From NCBI GenBank assembly GCA_015058045.1, contig SVDC01000042.1, forward strand, positions 1 through 34,362: a DNA stretch of 34,362 nucleotides, given 5' to 3'. Below, in pieces: positions 8,809 to 16,745 of this stretch (the stretch's first letter is position 1; the number at the start of each line of letters is the position of its first letter). The notes below the pieces were generated by a model, which worked only from the letters and a program-made list of their open reading frames with translations, was not told the DNA's origin and ran no database searches. The DNA is from Cellulosilyticum sp. Its GTDB lineage: Bacteria > Bacillota > Clostridia > Lachnospirales > Cellulosilyticaceae. The translations under genes were made by a program, and so were the position numbers.

Positions 8809-11238
8809 TTAAGCTTTAAACTTTCTAAGACGTAGCGCATTGCATAATACAGATACTGAACTAAAGCTCATAGCTGCTGCTGCAATCATTGGATTTAATA
8901 GTGGTCCTCCAAAAACGTGCAATATTCCCATTGCTACAGGAATACCTAATGTATTGTAACCAAATGCCCAAAATAAATTTTCCTTAATATTACGGATAGT
9001 AGCCTTACTTAATTTAAGAGCAGTAATAACATCCATTAAGTCGCTTTTCATCAGTACAATATCTGCTGACTCTATGGCAACATCTGTTCCTGAACCAATA
9101 GCAATGCCAAGATCTGCTTTTGCTAAGGCTGGTGCATCATTGATACCATCTCCTACCATGGCTACTTTACCGCCTTCTTTTTGAAGATTTGCTACAACTT
9201 GTGCCTTATCTTCTGGTAATACCTCTGCTAAAACCTGATCAATCCCTACCTGTCTTGCAATAGCCTCAGCTGTTTGTTGGTGATCTCCTGTAATCATGGC
9301 TACCTTAATTCCCATTTGATGTAAAGCTTCGATTGCTTTTTTACTAGTTGCTTTTAATGTATCTGCTACACCAATGATTCCTTCTAATTGACCTTCTATA
9401 GCAATATACATTGGTGTTTTACCCTCATTAGCTAACTGATTTGCCTGCACTTCTAATGTCTCAACACCTATCTTACGTTCTATAAGCATTTTTTTGTTTC
9501 CAAGTAAAATCTCTTTGCCCTCAATTTTAGCTTCAATACCATGTCCAGGAATAGCTTTAAAATAGTCCACTTTCTTTAGTTCTATTTGCTTTTGTTTAGC
9601 CTCTGTCACAATAGCCTCTCCTAGTGGATGTTCTGAACCTACCTCACAGCTTGCTGCTAATAGTAATAAATCATCTTCTGATAAATTAAAACTTACTATA
9701 TCTGTTACTTTTGGTTTACCTTCTGTTAAAGTACCTGTTTTATCAAATACAATCGTTTTAATTTGATGAGCAATCTCTAGAGCTTCTCCACCTTTAATCA
9801 GCACACCATTTTCTGCACCTTTTCCTGTCCCTACCATAATAGCAGTTGGTGTCGCAAGACCAAGTGCACACGGACATGCAATGACTAATACCGAAATAAA
9901 AATAGTTAAAGCAAAAGAAGGTGTTTCTCCTGCAATAAGCCATGCTACTGCTGCTAAAGTAGCAAGACCAATTACCGTTGGTACAAAATAACCTGAAATA
10001 ATATCAGCCATTTTGGCTATAGGTGCTTTGCTTCCTTGAGCTTCTTCTACTAAACGAACAATCTGTGCAAGCGCTGTATCACGACCAACTTTTGTGGCTT
10101 CATACTGAATAGATCCTGTTTTATTTATACTTGCTCCAATAACCGTATCTCCTACGCTTTTTTCTACTGGAATACTTTCTCCTGTAAGCATAGCTTCATC
10201 AATAGCTGTTATCCCTTCAATAACTCTTCCATCTACTGGTAACTTTTCACCCGGTTTAACTACAACAATATCCCCTACTACTACTTCTTCAACAGGAACG
10301 ATAACCTCTCTTCCACTTCTGATTAAAGTAGCTGTTTTTGGAGCAAGTCCCATCAGTTTTTTGATGGCTTCAGAAGTTTTACCTTTAGAGCGTGCTTCTA
10401 AATATTTACCTAATGTAATGAGTGCTAAAATAGTTGCTGCTGATTCAAAGTAAAGATGCATAGCATACTCATGACTTCCTGTTTGAGCAATCTGTAGCAT
10501 ACCATAAATACTATAAGTAAAAGCTGCTAAAGTCCCTACAGCAATTAAAGAATCCATATTCGGACTTAATGTAAATAAATTTTTAATACCTACCTGATAA
10601 AACTTACAACCCACTAACATAACTGGGACAGTTAAACAGAGTTGTGTGATGGCAAAGTTTAGTGGATTTACCATAGGGTCAATCATAGTAGGTAGTGGCA
10701 TACCTACCATATGACCCATACTAATAATTAATAGTGGCACAGTAAAGACAAGAGAAAGGATTAATCGCCATAATAACTTTTGACCCTCACTTATTTTTTC
10801 TGTCTTTGCTTGTTCTGTCTCTATTGCAATGAGCTTAAAGCCTGCCTTAGCTACTTTTTCTTTAATTTCGGCTACTTTTATGGAACTCTCATCTAAACTT
10901 ACTGTTAACTTTTCACTTGCAAAATTAACACTTGCTTTTTCTACGCCCTCTTGTTTATTAAGGATTTTCTCTACACGATTAGCACAAGCTGCACAGCTCA
11001 TTCCCTCTACTTTAAAAATATAACTTTTGAGTTCCTTATGTACCTTGAAACCTGCCTTCACAATAGCTGACTCAATATTTTCTCGTTTAAGTAGGCTTTC
11101 ATTATAAGTCACACTTAGTGTTGTCGTTGCAAAGTTAACACTTGCTTCTTCCACACCTTCTAATTTCTTAACTGTACGCTCTACACGATTGGCACAGGCC
11201 GCACAGCTCATCCCCTCAATCTGAATGAATTGTTTCAT
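8809..11238 (-). CDS. copA: Copper-exporting P1B-type ATPase
   Basis: An 809-residue Cu(I) exporter of the inner membrane. It has two N-terminal HMA domains, each with GMSCAAC (Cys12/15 and Cys82/85), then an eight-helix membrane core. Seen residues: TGES 352-355 (actuator), CPC 455-457 (transport site), the phosphorylated Asp499 in DKTGT, the HP pair 537-538 (ATP binding), GDGINDAP 696-703, and YN 761-762 and MxxSS 790-794 in the last helices. These are the diagnostic residues of the Cu(I) class. It lies in an operon behind csoR (90 nt gap) and before copZ, under the CsoR operator. The ATG is preceded by AAGGAGG. Confidence 0.96.
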   Translation of the reverse strand: MKQFIQIEGMSCAACANRVERTVKKLEGVEEASVNFATTTLSVTYNESLLKRENIESAIVKAGFKVHKELKSYIFKVEGMSCAACANRVEKILNKQEGVEKASVNFASEKLTVSLDESSIKVAEIKEKVAKAGFKLIAIETEQAKTEKISEGQKLLWRLILSLVFTVPLLIISMGHMVGMPLPTMIDPMVNPLNFAITQLCLTVPVMLVGCKFYQVGIKNLFTLSPNMDSLIAVGTLAAFTYSIYGMLQIAQTGSHEYAMHLYFESAATILALITLGKYLEARSKGKTSEAIKKLMGLAPKTATLIRSGREVIVPVEEVVVGDIVVVKPGEKLPVDGRVIEGITAIDEAMLTGESIPVEKSVGDTVIGASINKTGSIQYEATKVGRDTALAQIVRLVEEAQGSKAPIAKMADIISGYFVPTVIGLATLAAVAWLIAGETPSFALTIFISVLVIACPCALGLATPTAIMVGTGKGAENGVLIKGGEALEIAHQIKTIVFDKTGTLTEGKPKVTDIVSFNLSEDDLLLLAASCEVGSEHPLGEAIVTEAKQKQIELKKVDYFKAIPGHGIEAKIEGKEILLGNKKMLIERKIGVETLEVQANQLANEGKTPMYIAIEGQLEGIIGVADTLKATSKKAIEALHQMGIKVAMITGDHQQTAEAIARQVGIDQVLAEVLPEDKAQVVANLQKEGGKVAMVGDGINDAPALAKADLGIAIGSGTDVAIESADIVLMKSDLMDVITALKLSKATIRNIKENLFWAFGYNTLGIPVAMGILHVFGGPLLNPMIAAAAMSFSSVSVLCNALRLRKFKA

Positions 11239-11328
11239 GCTTTTTCCTCTCCCTCCTTATGTTCCTCTATTTTATCTATGATTTTAAAGTATATTTGATT
11301 TTATAAGTTCTTTACTCTCTAAATCATT

Positions 11329-11595
11329 TTATTTTGAAATTAGTTTTTCTAAGATTCCAATGATCTCATCAATTTTTTCATCAGCTTGGTCATGATGACA
11401 AGCCTCTTTTACACAATGCTGCATATGCTGTTTTAAAATCGTTGAGTTTGCCTTCTTTAAAAGTGACTGTGCTGCTAAAATTTGATTGGAGATATCAATA
11501 CAATATCTTTCTTCTTCTATCATTTTAATAATACCCTCAATTTGTCCCTTAGCTGTTTTTAAGGATTGAAGTGCCTTCTTACGTTCGTCATTCAT
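11329..11595 (-). CDS. csoR: Copper-sensing repressor CsoR
   Basis: An 88-residue all-helical copper sensor that releases DNA when Cu(I) binds. The Cys-His-Cys triad is present with exact family spacing: Cys32, His57 and Cys61 (25 and 4 residues apart, as in Mycobacterium tuberculosis CsoR Cys36/His61/Cys65). The start was set at the ATG at 11595, which has GGGAGGGAG upstream; the reading frame is open to 11697 but that stretch contains the promoter and operator and is not protein. First gene of the copper operon, so the repressor is autoregulated. Confidence 0.93.
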   Translation of the reverse strand: MNDERKKALQSLKTAKGQIEGIIKMIEEERYCIDISNQILAAQSLLKKANSTILKQHMQHCVKEACHHDQADEKIDEIIGILEKLISK

Positions 11596-11610
11596 CAAGT
11601 CTTTCTCCCT

Positions 11611-11629
11611 CCCCCCCTGGGTGGGGGTA
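11611..11629 (-). promoter_or_regulatory. Predicted CsoR operator
   Basis: The minus strand reads TACCCCCACCCAGGGGGGG, a G/C-run inverted repeat in an otherwise AT-rich region. It fits the TACCCC...GGGG pattern of CsoR/RcnR-family operators. It lies between the -10 element and the csoR ATG, covering the transcription start region, so bound repressor would block RNA polymerase. Confidence 0.75.
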
Positions 11630-11638
11630 ATTTTCTTT

Positions 11639-11667
11639 AGTATAGCTTTAAGCAAAATTTGTGTCAA
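11639..11667 (-). promoter_or_regulatory. Consensus sigma-A promoter of csoR-copA-copZ
   Basis: On the minus strand, a perfect TTGACA (11662-11667) and TATACT (11639-11644) are separated by 17 nt. It is immediately followed by the CsoR operator. No second promoter was obvious in front of copA or copZ. Confidence 0.85.
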
Positions 11668-11725
11668 TATCAAATATATATTCGCTATACTGTACACCCT
11701 TATAATCTCTTAATTTTACATATCA

Positions 11726-11757
11726 AAAGAGGTTGCACATCCTAGTGCAACCTCTTT
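11726..11757 (-). terminator. Intrinsic terminator of the 105-aa gene
   Basis: A 13-bp perfect stem (11726-11738 with 11745-11757), AAAGAGGTTGCAC, overlaps the stop codon of the minus-strand gene and isolates it from the copper promoter downstream. Confidence 0.85.
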
Positions 11758-12073
11758 ATTCTTCGTATGCTTCTACTCTTACCACGAAATGTCCTGTGGC
11801 ATTTTTAACATCTGCAATATATAAATTTCTATAAGGAAAATAGGGTGTAACACTTCCCTCTTTAATATCTATAAATCTTAAACTATCTTCTTTATAAGTA
11901 TGATGTTCTTTCACATTAAAACTAATTTCTGTATCCTGTGGTACTTGGGAAATGACATGCCAGATAAGCTTTCCATCATTAGGAAGTTGAATAATACAAA
12001 AATCATTACTATGCCTACTCTTATATTCATGATTTTCTTTTGGCTGACAAGCAATATTAGCTGATGGTTTCAT
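11756..12073 (-). CDS. Hypothetical small soluble protein (105 aa)
   Basis: Not recognised. It has no signal peptide or membrane segment; it looks beta-rich (FCIIQLPNDGKLIWHVIS, NLYIADVKNATGHFVVRVEA) and has two Cys in the first 26 residues. The ATG at 12073 has a GGAGG ribosome site. It is single, ending at its own terminator, upstream of the copper promoter. Nothing in the context gives a role. Confidence 0.65.
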   Translation of the reverse strand: MKPSANIACQPKENHEYKSRHSNDFCIIQLPNDGKLIWHVISQVPQDTEISFNVKEHHTYKEDSLRFIDIKEGSVTPYFPYRNLYIADVKNATGHFVVRVEAYEE

Positions 12074-12211
12074 AGAACCGCCTCCGTTTCTTAAGCATAT
12101 CCCACTATAAAATCACTTAAAAATCATTTAATTTTCACTTTGCCATCACTTTGACTTTTTAATATACCATATGTAGATACTTAACTTAAAAGTATATCTA
12201 TTTTCAACCCT

Positions 12212-12241
12212 AAAGGCCCTCGACCTCCCCTGAGGGTCTTT
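12212..12241. repeat. GC-rich inverted repeat in AT-rich spacer
   Basis: Arms 12212-12221 (AAAGGCCCTC) and 12232-12241 (GAGGGTCTTT) can form a 10-bp stem with one G-U pair. No clear U-tract follows on either strand, so a terminator call is weak. Confidence 0.5.
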
Positions 12242-12449
12242 ACCTATTTCTAAAAGTCTTTTATGGCATCTATGTCTTTTGTTTTTTACATTACACCCCC
12301 ATTTTAAACGTTTTTATTTTTCCATTTCAAGGACTACCCCCCTACTATATATGTATTCTCTTCACTTACTTTACATGCTAAAAAAGTAACAAAACCACAT
12401 CTATTTTATCTGTATACTCATTCTATTAGCTCTTTCAAATTTAGGTATA

Positions 12450-12478
12450 AAAAAAGCGGGAGATCTATCTCCCACTTC
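12450..12478 (-). terminator. Intrinsic terminator of the lipoprotein gene
   Basis: On the minus strand, GTGGGAGA and TCTCCCGC pair (one G-U) and run into seven Us. It lies just past the stop at 12487. Confidence 0.85.
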
Positions 12479-12486
12479 CACTTTAT

Positions 12487-13113
12487 TTATTGAACATATG
12501 CTTCAAATTTGCTAACAATTGTATCTGCACTATCACTAATCACAAAGATGATATAGTTGCCTTTTTCAACAATTTTATAGTTTTGTACAAGTTCATATTG
12601 ATCTGGTAAGTACATTTTCCATTGCTCACTTAATGCTTGTACTCTTTTTTCAATACCCGCCTTAACAGCATCTGCTCCACTTGCATCTTTTAATTCAAAT
12701 ACAGCGATTTCTGTTGCATGAACATTCATCATTGGCATAGATACTACATAGCTTGATAATACGCTTGGATCAATTGCATAAGTATCTTTAAACATTTCTG
12801 CTTCCATATTCATTCTACTTGGAAGTTCAATACCATCTGTAATCACAAATAGCATCTCTTGAGCTACACTTGGATCAATACCTGCATAATCATCACTATT
12901 AATTGTGCTATTTGTACTATCTTCAGTTGCTGTACTTTCTTCAGTTGTTGTATTTTCTGCTGGCTGATTTAATAAATCCTCTGTAACTTCTTCAGTTGCT
13001 GTGTTTTCTTCAACTACTGGTGTATTTACTTCTTCTTTAGCTTTTCCACATCCTGTAAATACTGAACCTGCCACTAATACTGCCATCATTGCAGCTAAAA
13101 ATCTTTTATTCAT
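12487..13113 (-). CDS. DUF4358-type lipoprotein
   Basis: A 208-residue exported lipoprotein. Its signal peptide ends in a lipobox with Cys22 (VFTGC). A Thr/Glu/Asn-rich low-complexity spacer (about 25-75) tethers a folded domain (about 80-208). The C-terminal pattern (EIAVFELKDA, GIEKRVQALSEQWK, YLPDQYELV, KIVEKGNYIIFVISD) matches my memory of DUF4358 proteins, common in clostridia and of unknown function. AAGGAG precedes the ATG. It follows the M23 peptidase gene by 103 nt on the same strand and ends at a terminator. Both are exported, so a shared cell-envelope setting is possible but not shown. Confidence 0.82.
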   Translation of the reverse strand: MNKRFLAAMMAVLVAGSVFTGCGKAKEEVNTPVVEENTATEEVTEDLLNQPAENTTTEESTATEDSTNSTINSDDYAGIDPSVAQEMLFVITDGIELPSRMNMEAEMFKDTYAIDPSVLSSYVVSMPMMNVHATEIAVFELKDASGADAVKAGIEKRVQALSEQWKMYLPDQYELVQNYKIVEKGNYIIFVISDSADTIVSKFEAYVQ

Positions 13114-13216
13114 AAGTCTATCTCCTTGATGTCATTTCTTTTTATTTGGATTTTATATATACTTAGACGTTAGAAAATAGCAGTTGGTTCCACCTTTTGT
13201 AAAAATAATTTCATTT

Positions 13217-13813
13217 TTATTCTTGAATAACATAAAAATGTTGTATTTCATTTACCTTTGTCCATGTTTCCATATATTCTTGTTCTATACTCTCATAGGT
13301 AGATGATGTTAAAATCATACCACTATTTTCAAAAATAAAGGTTGGATTAACTGGCTCATTATTCATACGATATTCAAAATGCAAATGTGGCGTCGTACTG
13401 TCCCCTGAATTTCCCGTAAACCCTATAAGCTGACCTGCATATACCCTATCTCCTGTTTGAACAGCATATGCAGCAAGGTGCATATATCGTACCTCTAGTT
13501 CATTTCCTAAATCTAAGAAAATCATATGTCCACCACCTTGATCCACACCTTTAGAATCCGGTGCAGCTTTTGTAATCACTCCATCTGCTATAGCAAATAT
13601 AGGCGTATACATTGCGGTTCTGATATCTATTCCTTCATGGCAATAACCATCTCTAGTTTGATTAAAAGGTGCTAATAATTCTCCTGGTACATAAATTGGT
13701 GAAATAAAAGACGTCACTTGTCCCATATCATCTGTAAACGTTGCTGCATTGGCAACTTGACCAAAACTCATAAGGCTGATGCCTAAAATGCCCATCCATT
13801 TTCTAATCCTCAT
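13217..13813 (-). CDS. M23 family metallopeptidase (peptidoglycan endopeptidase-like)
   Basis: A 198-residue secreted protein: a basic start (MRIRKWMG), a hydrophobic core and a likely VANA cleavage site near residue 23, then an M23/LytM domain. The zinc motif is intact: HEGID (His59, Asp63) and HLH (His143, His145), with His112 nearby in YMHL. Such enzymes cut peptidoglycan cross-links in the wall. I chose the ATG at 13813 because GGGGG lies 6 nt upstream and this start gives a clean signal peptide. In-frame ATGs extend up to 13837. It precedes the DUF4358 lipoprotein gene. Confidence 0.87.
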   Translation of the reverse strand: MRIRKWMGILGISLMSFGQVANAATFTDDMGQVTSFISPIYVPGELLAPFNQTRDGYCHEGIDIRTAMYTPIFAIADGVITKAAPDSKGVDQGGGHMIFLDLGNELEVRYMHLAAYAVQTGDRVYAGQLIGFTGNSGDSTTPHLHFEYRMNNEPVNPTFIFENSGMILTSSTYESIEQEYMETWTKVNEIQHFYVIQE

Positions 13814-13977
13814 TACCATCCCCCATTTCATCCTCATAAGACAATATTCACTAATCTTTTACTTTACTATAACTTAAATTTTTACTATTAGATAGAGAAA
13901 TTTATCAGTATACATATTTTATTTTGTCATAACCTATACTAAATTTGTTTAAGTCCTATTTTTTATGCGAGGTACTA

Positions 13978-14388
13978 ATGAAAGCAATTTTTAAATACTT
14001 TATTTTATTTAGTATAGGTGGTCTTTTGTATATGTTAATTGAAATTGTTTATAGTGGCAGCACACATTGGACTATGGGGATTTTAGGTGGTATTTGCTTT
14101 ATTTTAATTGGTCTTATTGATACCTACTATGCACTTCCACTCTATAAACAAATGCTCATGAGTGCCATATTAATCACTGCACTAGAATTCATCGCAGGTG
14201 TCATTTTAAATTTAGGATTCCATCTTGCCATTTGGGACTATAGTGCACTTCCTCTTAACATTATGGGACAAGTCTGCCTACCCTTTTCTATCATGTGGTT
14301 TATTCTTTCTTTGCCTGCTATTTTATTGGATGATTGGATTCGCTCTAGTTTTTTTGGTGAGCCCAAACATCATTATCGTTTTTTCTAA
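13978..14388 (+). CDS. Small membrane protein, putative ABC transporter permease family (PF06541-like)
   Basis: A 136-residue protein with four to five membrane segments. The pattern EFIAGVILN followed by IWDYSALPLNIMGQVCLPFS resembles PF06541, a family named putative ABC transporter permease whose function is uncertain. No ATPase partner is nearby. The start at 13978 has GAGG five bases upstream; an in-frame ATG at 13945 lacks a site. Its stop is only 9 bases from the stop of the converging glgB, with no terminator between them. Confidence 0.75.
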   Translation: MKAIFKYFILFSIGGLLYMLIEIVYSGSTHWTMGILGGICFILIGLIDTYYALPLYKQMLMSAILITALEFIAGVILNLGFHLAIWDYSALPLNIMGQVCLPFSIMWFILSLPAILLDDWIRSSFFGEPKHHYRFF

Positions 14389-14397
14389 TATATTATC

Positions 14398-16359
14398 TTA
14401 TCTGCTACGTCGTCTTGCTCTATCCCTTTTTGCAGGTGCAATTCGACCACCTATATGTACTGGTCTATGTTGCTGCTCTTTCTTATCTCCTCCATTCACT
14501 AAAACATCAGATGTCCTGCTGCTAATAACCTCAAAGATTTTAGCTGAAAAAGGCGCTAAACAAATATCTATAAAATAAGGTTTTTCTCCTATGACTGAAG
14601 CTTGTGCCTTAATTGGTAAATCCTCTCCTTGTGGTGTCGTTCCCCCATATAAATCTGTATCGCTGTTTAAAATTTCTCTAATAGTAATCTCTTCATCTAC
14701 ACCAAACTCAAAGCTTTCATATGTATGATCAGAAAGATTTAAAGCAATAATCAAACTTTTTGGAGCTGTATTATTTTCTGAATCACATGCCACCTGACGT
14801 CGCTCATAAATATATATACTTTCTGCTGCAGCATTCACTTCTAACCATCTAAAGCTTTTTCTATTGTATTCATCTTCATATAAAGCAGGATGATGGAGAT
14901 AAAGTTGATTTAAAACCTTTACATATTCATGAAAAGAATCATGTGCTGGATATTTTAATAAATCCCAATCCTGTTCTCTCTTTTCATCCCATTCCCTAAA
15001 CTGACCAATTTCATTACCCATGAAGTTGAGCTTCTTTCCTGGATGGGTATACATATAGGTATATAATGCTTTACATTGTTTAAACTTATCCTCATAACCT
15101 CCCCACATCTTTTGCATAATCGTAGCTTTTCCATGTACTACTTCATCATGTGAAAAAGGTAAAAGATAACATTCATTATAAAAATACATCATAGAAAAAG
15201 TGAGCTTATGATAATGCTTGGACCTTTCTTCTGGAGGGGTTCTAAAATAGTCCAGCGTATCATTCATCCATCCCATATCCCATTTATAGTCAAACCCTAA
15301 TCCCTCATACTCTACAGGTGCTGTGACTTTTAAGAATGAAGTAGAATCCTCAGCAATAAGCATGGCTCCCGGATTAAGGCGATGTAATCCTGCATTCATA
15401 TTTTTTAAGAACTTAACGGTACAGTCATTGACTCCCCTATTAGGATCTCCCATCCAATATAGGGCATTACTAATAGCATCCATACGTAACCCATCAAAGT
15501 GAAATTCTTTCAACCAATAATTAGCAGAGGATTGTAAAAATGAACAGACTTCTCCTCTAGAGTGGATAAAATTACAAGTCCCCCATTCACTTTGACTAAC
15601 ATCTGATGGTGGATACTCATAAAGCTTTGTCCCATCAAAGTTCGCTAAAGCATAATAATCCATAGCAAAATGAACAGGTACAAAATCCATAATGACGCCA
15701 ATACCTGCTCTATGACACTTATCTACTAACTCTTTTAGCTGACTTGCAGTGCCATATCTAGAGGTAGGACTAAAAAATCCCGTAACTTGATACCCCCATG
15801 AACAGTCAGCAGGATGCTCACTCAGTGGTAAAAACTCAATATGGGTATACCCTTCTTCTTTTACATAAGCAATGAGCTTGTCAGCTATTTCACTATAGTT
15901 ATACCAACCATTTTCATTGTCTGGATTGGTCCTCCAAGAACCTAGATGTACCTCATATATGTTCATAGGTTGATTATGGTTTAAATTTCTTTTTTCAATC
16001 CACGCAGCATCTTTGAATTGATACTCATTTAAATCTACGATAATAGACGCACTATTGGGTCTAAGCTCCATTCCAAATCCATACGGATCACAATGCTCTA
16101 CTACACCACCATCTGCCTGATATATACGATATTTATACATTTGTCCTTTTTTAGCCTCAGGGCATAACAAACTATATACGCCGCTTTGGCCTTGTCGATT
16201 CATGGACTCTCCTTGCCAATCATTAAATTCACCAATTAGTGCAATCCCCTTAGCACTTGGTGCATATACCCTAAACATAACACCCTCTTCACATAGATGT
16301 GCACCAAAAAATTCATAGGCATTAAATGCTTTTCCTATATAAAAATCTTTTAATTCCAC
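14398..16359 (-). CDS. glgB: 1,4-alpha-glucan branching enzyme
   Basis: A GH13 enzyme that makes alpha-1,6 branches in glycogen. It has an N-terminal carbohydrate-binding CBM48-like domain (about 15-110), a catalytic barrel (about 130-500) and a C-terminal beta domain. Catalytic residues are present: nucleophile Asp294 in GLRMDA, acid/base Glu337 in IAEDST, and Asp405 in SHDEVVHGK. The start is set at GTG (16359), 6 nt after GGGGGG; a TTG three bases upstream is the other option. The last 40 residues form an unusual basic tail ending RDRARRRSR. No other glycogen gene is nearby. Confidence 0.93.
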   Translation of the reverse strand: MELKDFYIGKAFNAYEFFGAHLCEEGVMFRVYAPSAKGIALIGEFNDWQGESMNRQGQSGVYSLLCPEAKKGQMYKYRIYQADGGVVEHCDPYGFGMELRPNSASIIVDLNEYQFKDAAWIEKRNLNHNQPMNIYEVHLGSWRTNPDNENGWYNYSEIADKLIAYVKEEGYTHIEFLPLSEHPADCSWGYQVTGFFSPTSRYGTASQLKELVDKCHRAGIGVIMDFVPVHFAMDYYALANFDGTKLYEYPPSDVSQSEWGTCNFIHSRGEVCSFLQSSANYWLKEFHFDGLRMDAISNALYWMGDPNRGVNDCTVKFLKNMNAGLHRLNPGAMLIAEDSTSFLKVTAPVEYEGLGFDYKWDMGWMNDTLDYFRTPPEERSKHYHKLTFSMMYFYNECYLLPFSHDEVVHGKATIMQKMWGGYEDKFKQCKALYTYMYTHPGKKLNFMGNEIGQFREWDEKREQDWDLLKYPAHDSFHEYVKVLNQLYLHHPALYEDEYNRKSFRWLEVNAAAESIYIYERRQVACDSENNTAPKSLIIALNLSDHTYESFEFGVDEEITIREILNSDTDLYGGTTPQGEDLPIKAQASVIGEKPYFIDICLAPFSAKIFEVISSRTSDVLVNGGDKKEQQHRPVHIGGRIAPAKRDRARRRSR

Positions 16360-16585
16360 CAAAATCCCCCCTTAATGTATTGTTCTATTTCCATTTTAAG
16401 CTAAATTTCTGCTGACGTATATATAGACTTTACACAATTTTCTATCATCTATTCTTGTTTCGTCGCCTTGCTACCCTCTAAAAACTTTTTCTGAAAATAG
16501 TTCTCATTATTATTGACAATCCAAATAGTAAATGATATATTAAATACATCCAAACAATACATACATATAAATCATTATACTTCAT

Positions 16586-16623
16586 GATGTTAAGCAAGCG
16601 TACTCTCCAACTAGCTTGCTTAA
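16586..16623. repeat. Perfect 12-bp inverted repeat
   Basis: TGTTAAGCAAGC (16586-16597) is repeated inverted at 16612-16623 with a 14-nt spacer. It lacks a U-tract on either strand. It could be an operator, an RNA hairpin, or a remnant; nothing decides. Confidence 0.7.
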
Positions 16624-16689
16624 CACCAACTCCATTATGAGTGCTATGAAAAAGGCACTAAGTTTGTCCTTTTCTTTATACATATTAAA

Positions 16690-16735
16690 AAAAAGAAGAC
16701 CAATCGTTATTCCCATAGCGATCGGTCTTCTTTTT
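16690..16735 (-). terminator. Intrinsic terminator of the two-component operon
   Basis: A 17-bp stem (16690-16706 with 16719-16735) with one wobble pair and U-tracts on both sides, directly after the histidine kinase stop. Confidence 0.9.
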
Positions 16736-16745
16736 ACGTTATACT

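Larger units (their letters stand above)
12074..12486. other. Intergenic region, 413 bases
   Basis: Contains the terminator of the lipoprotein gene (12450-12478) and a separate GC-rich hairpin at 12212-12241. The minus strand contains G-runs near 12290 and 12340, but no reading frame longer than a few codons follows them. I saw no gene here. Confidence 0.6.
16360..16745. other. Intergenic region, 386 bases
   Basis: Carries a 12-bp perfect inverted repeat at 16586-16623 and the histidine kinase terminator at 16690-16735. A short second hairpin (AGTGC/GCACT) lies near 16639-16659. No coding sequence was found. Confidence 0.6.

Noticed and set aside
11596..11697. N-terminal extension of csoR upstream of 11595
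   Set aside because: The stretch holds a consensus promoter and operator, and the ATG at 11595 has the ribosome site and gives a normal CsoR length.
12290..12345. G-rich minus-strand runs resembling ribosome sites in the spacer upstream of the 105-aa gene
   Set aside because: The frames that follow stop within a few codons, so no gene is supported.
14225..14578. Plus-strand frame of 117 codons overlapping the end of glgB
   Set aside because: It runs antisense to the glgB tail and out of frame with the gene at 13978, whose reading frame shows real membrane-protein composition.
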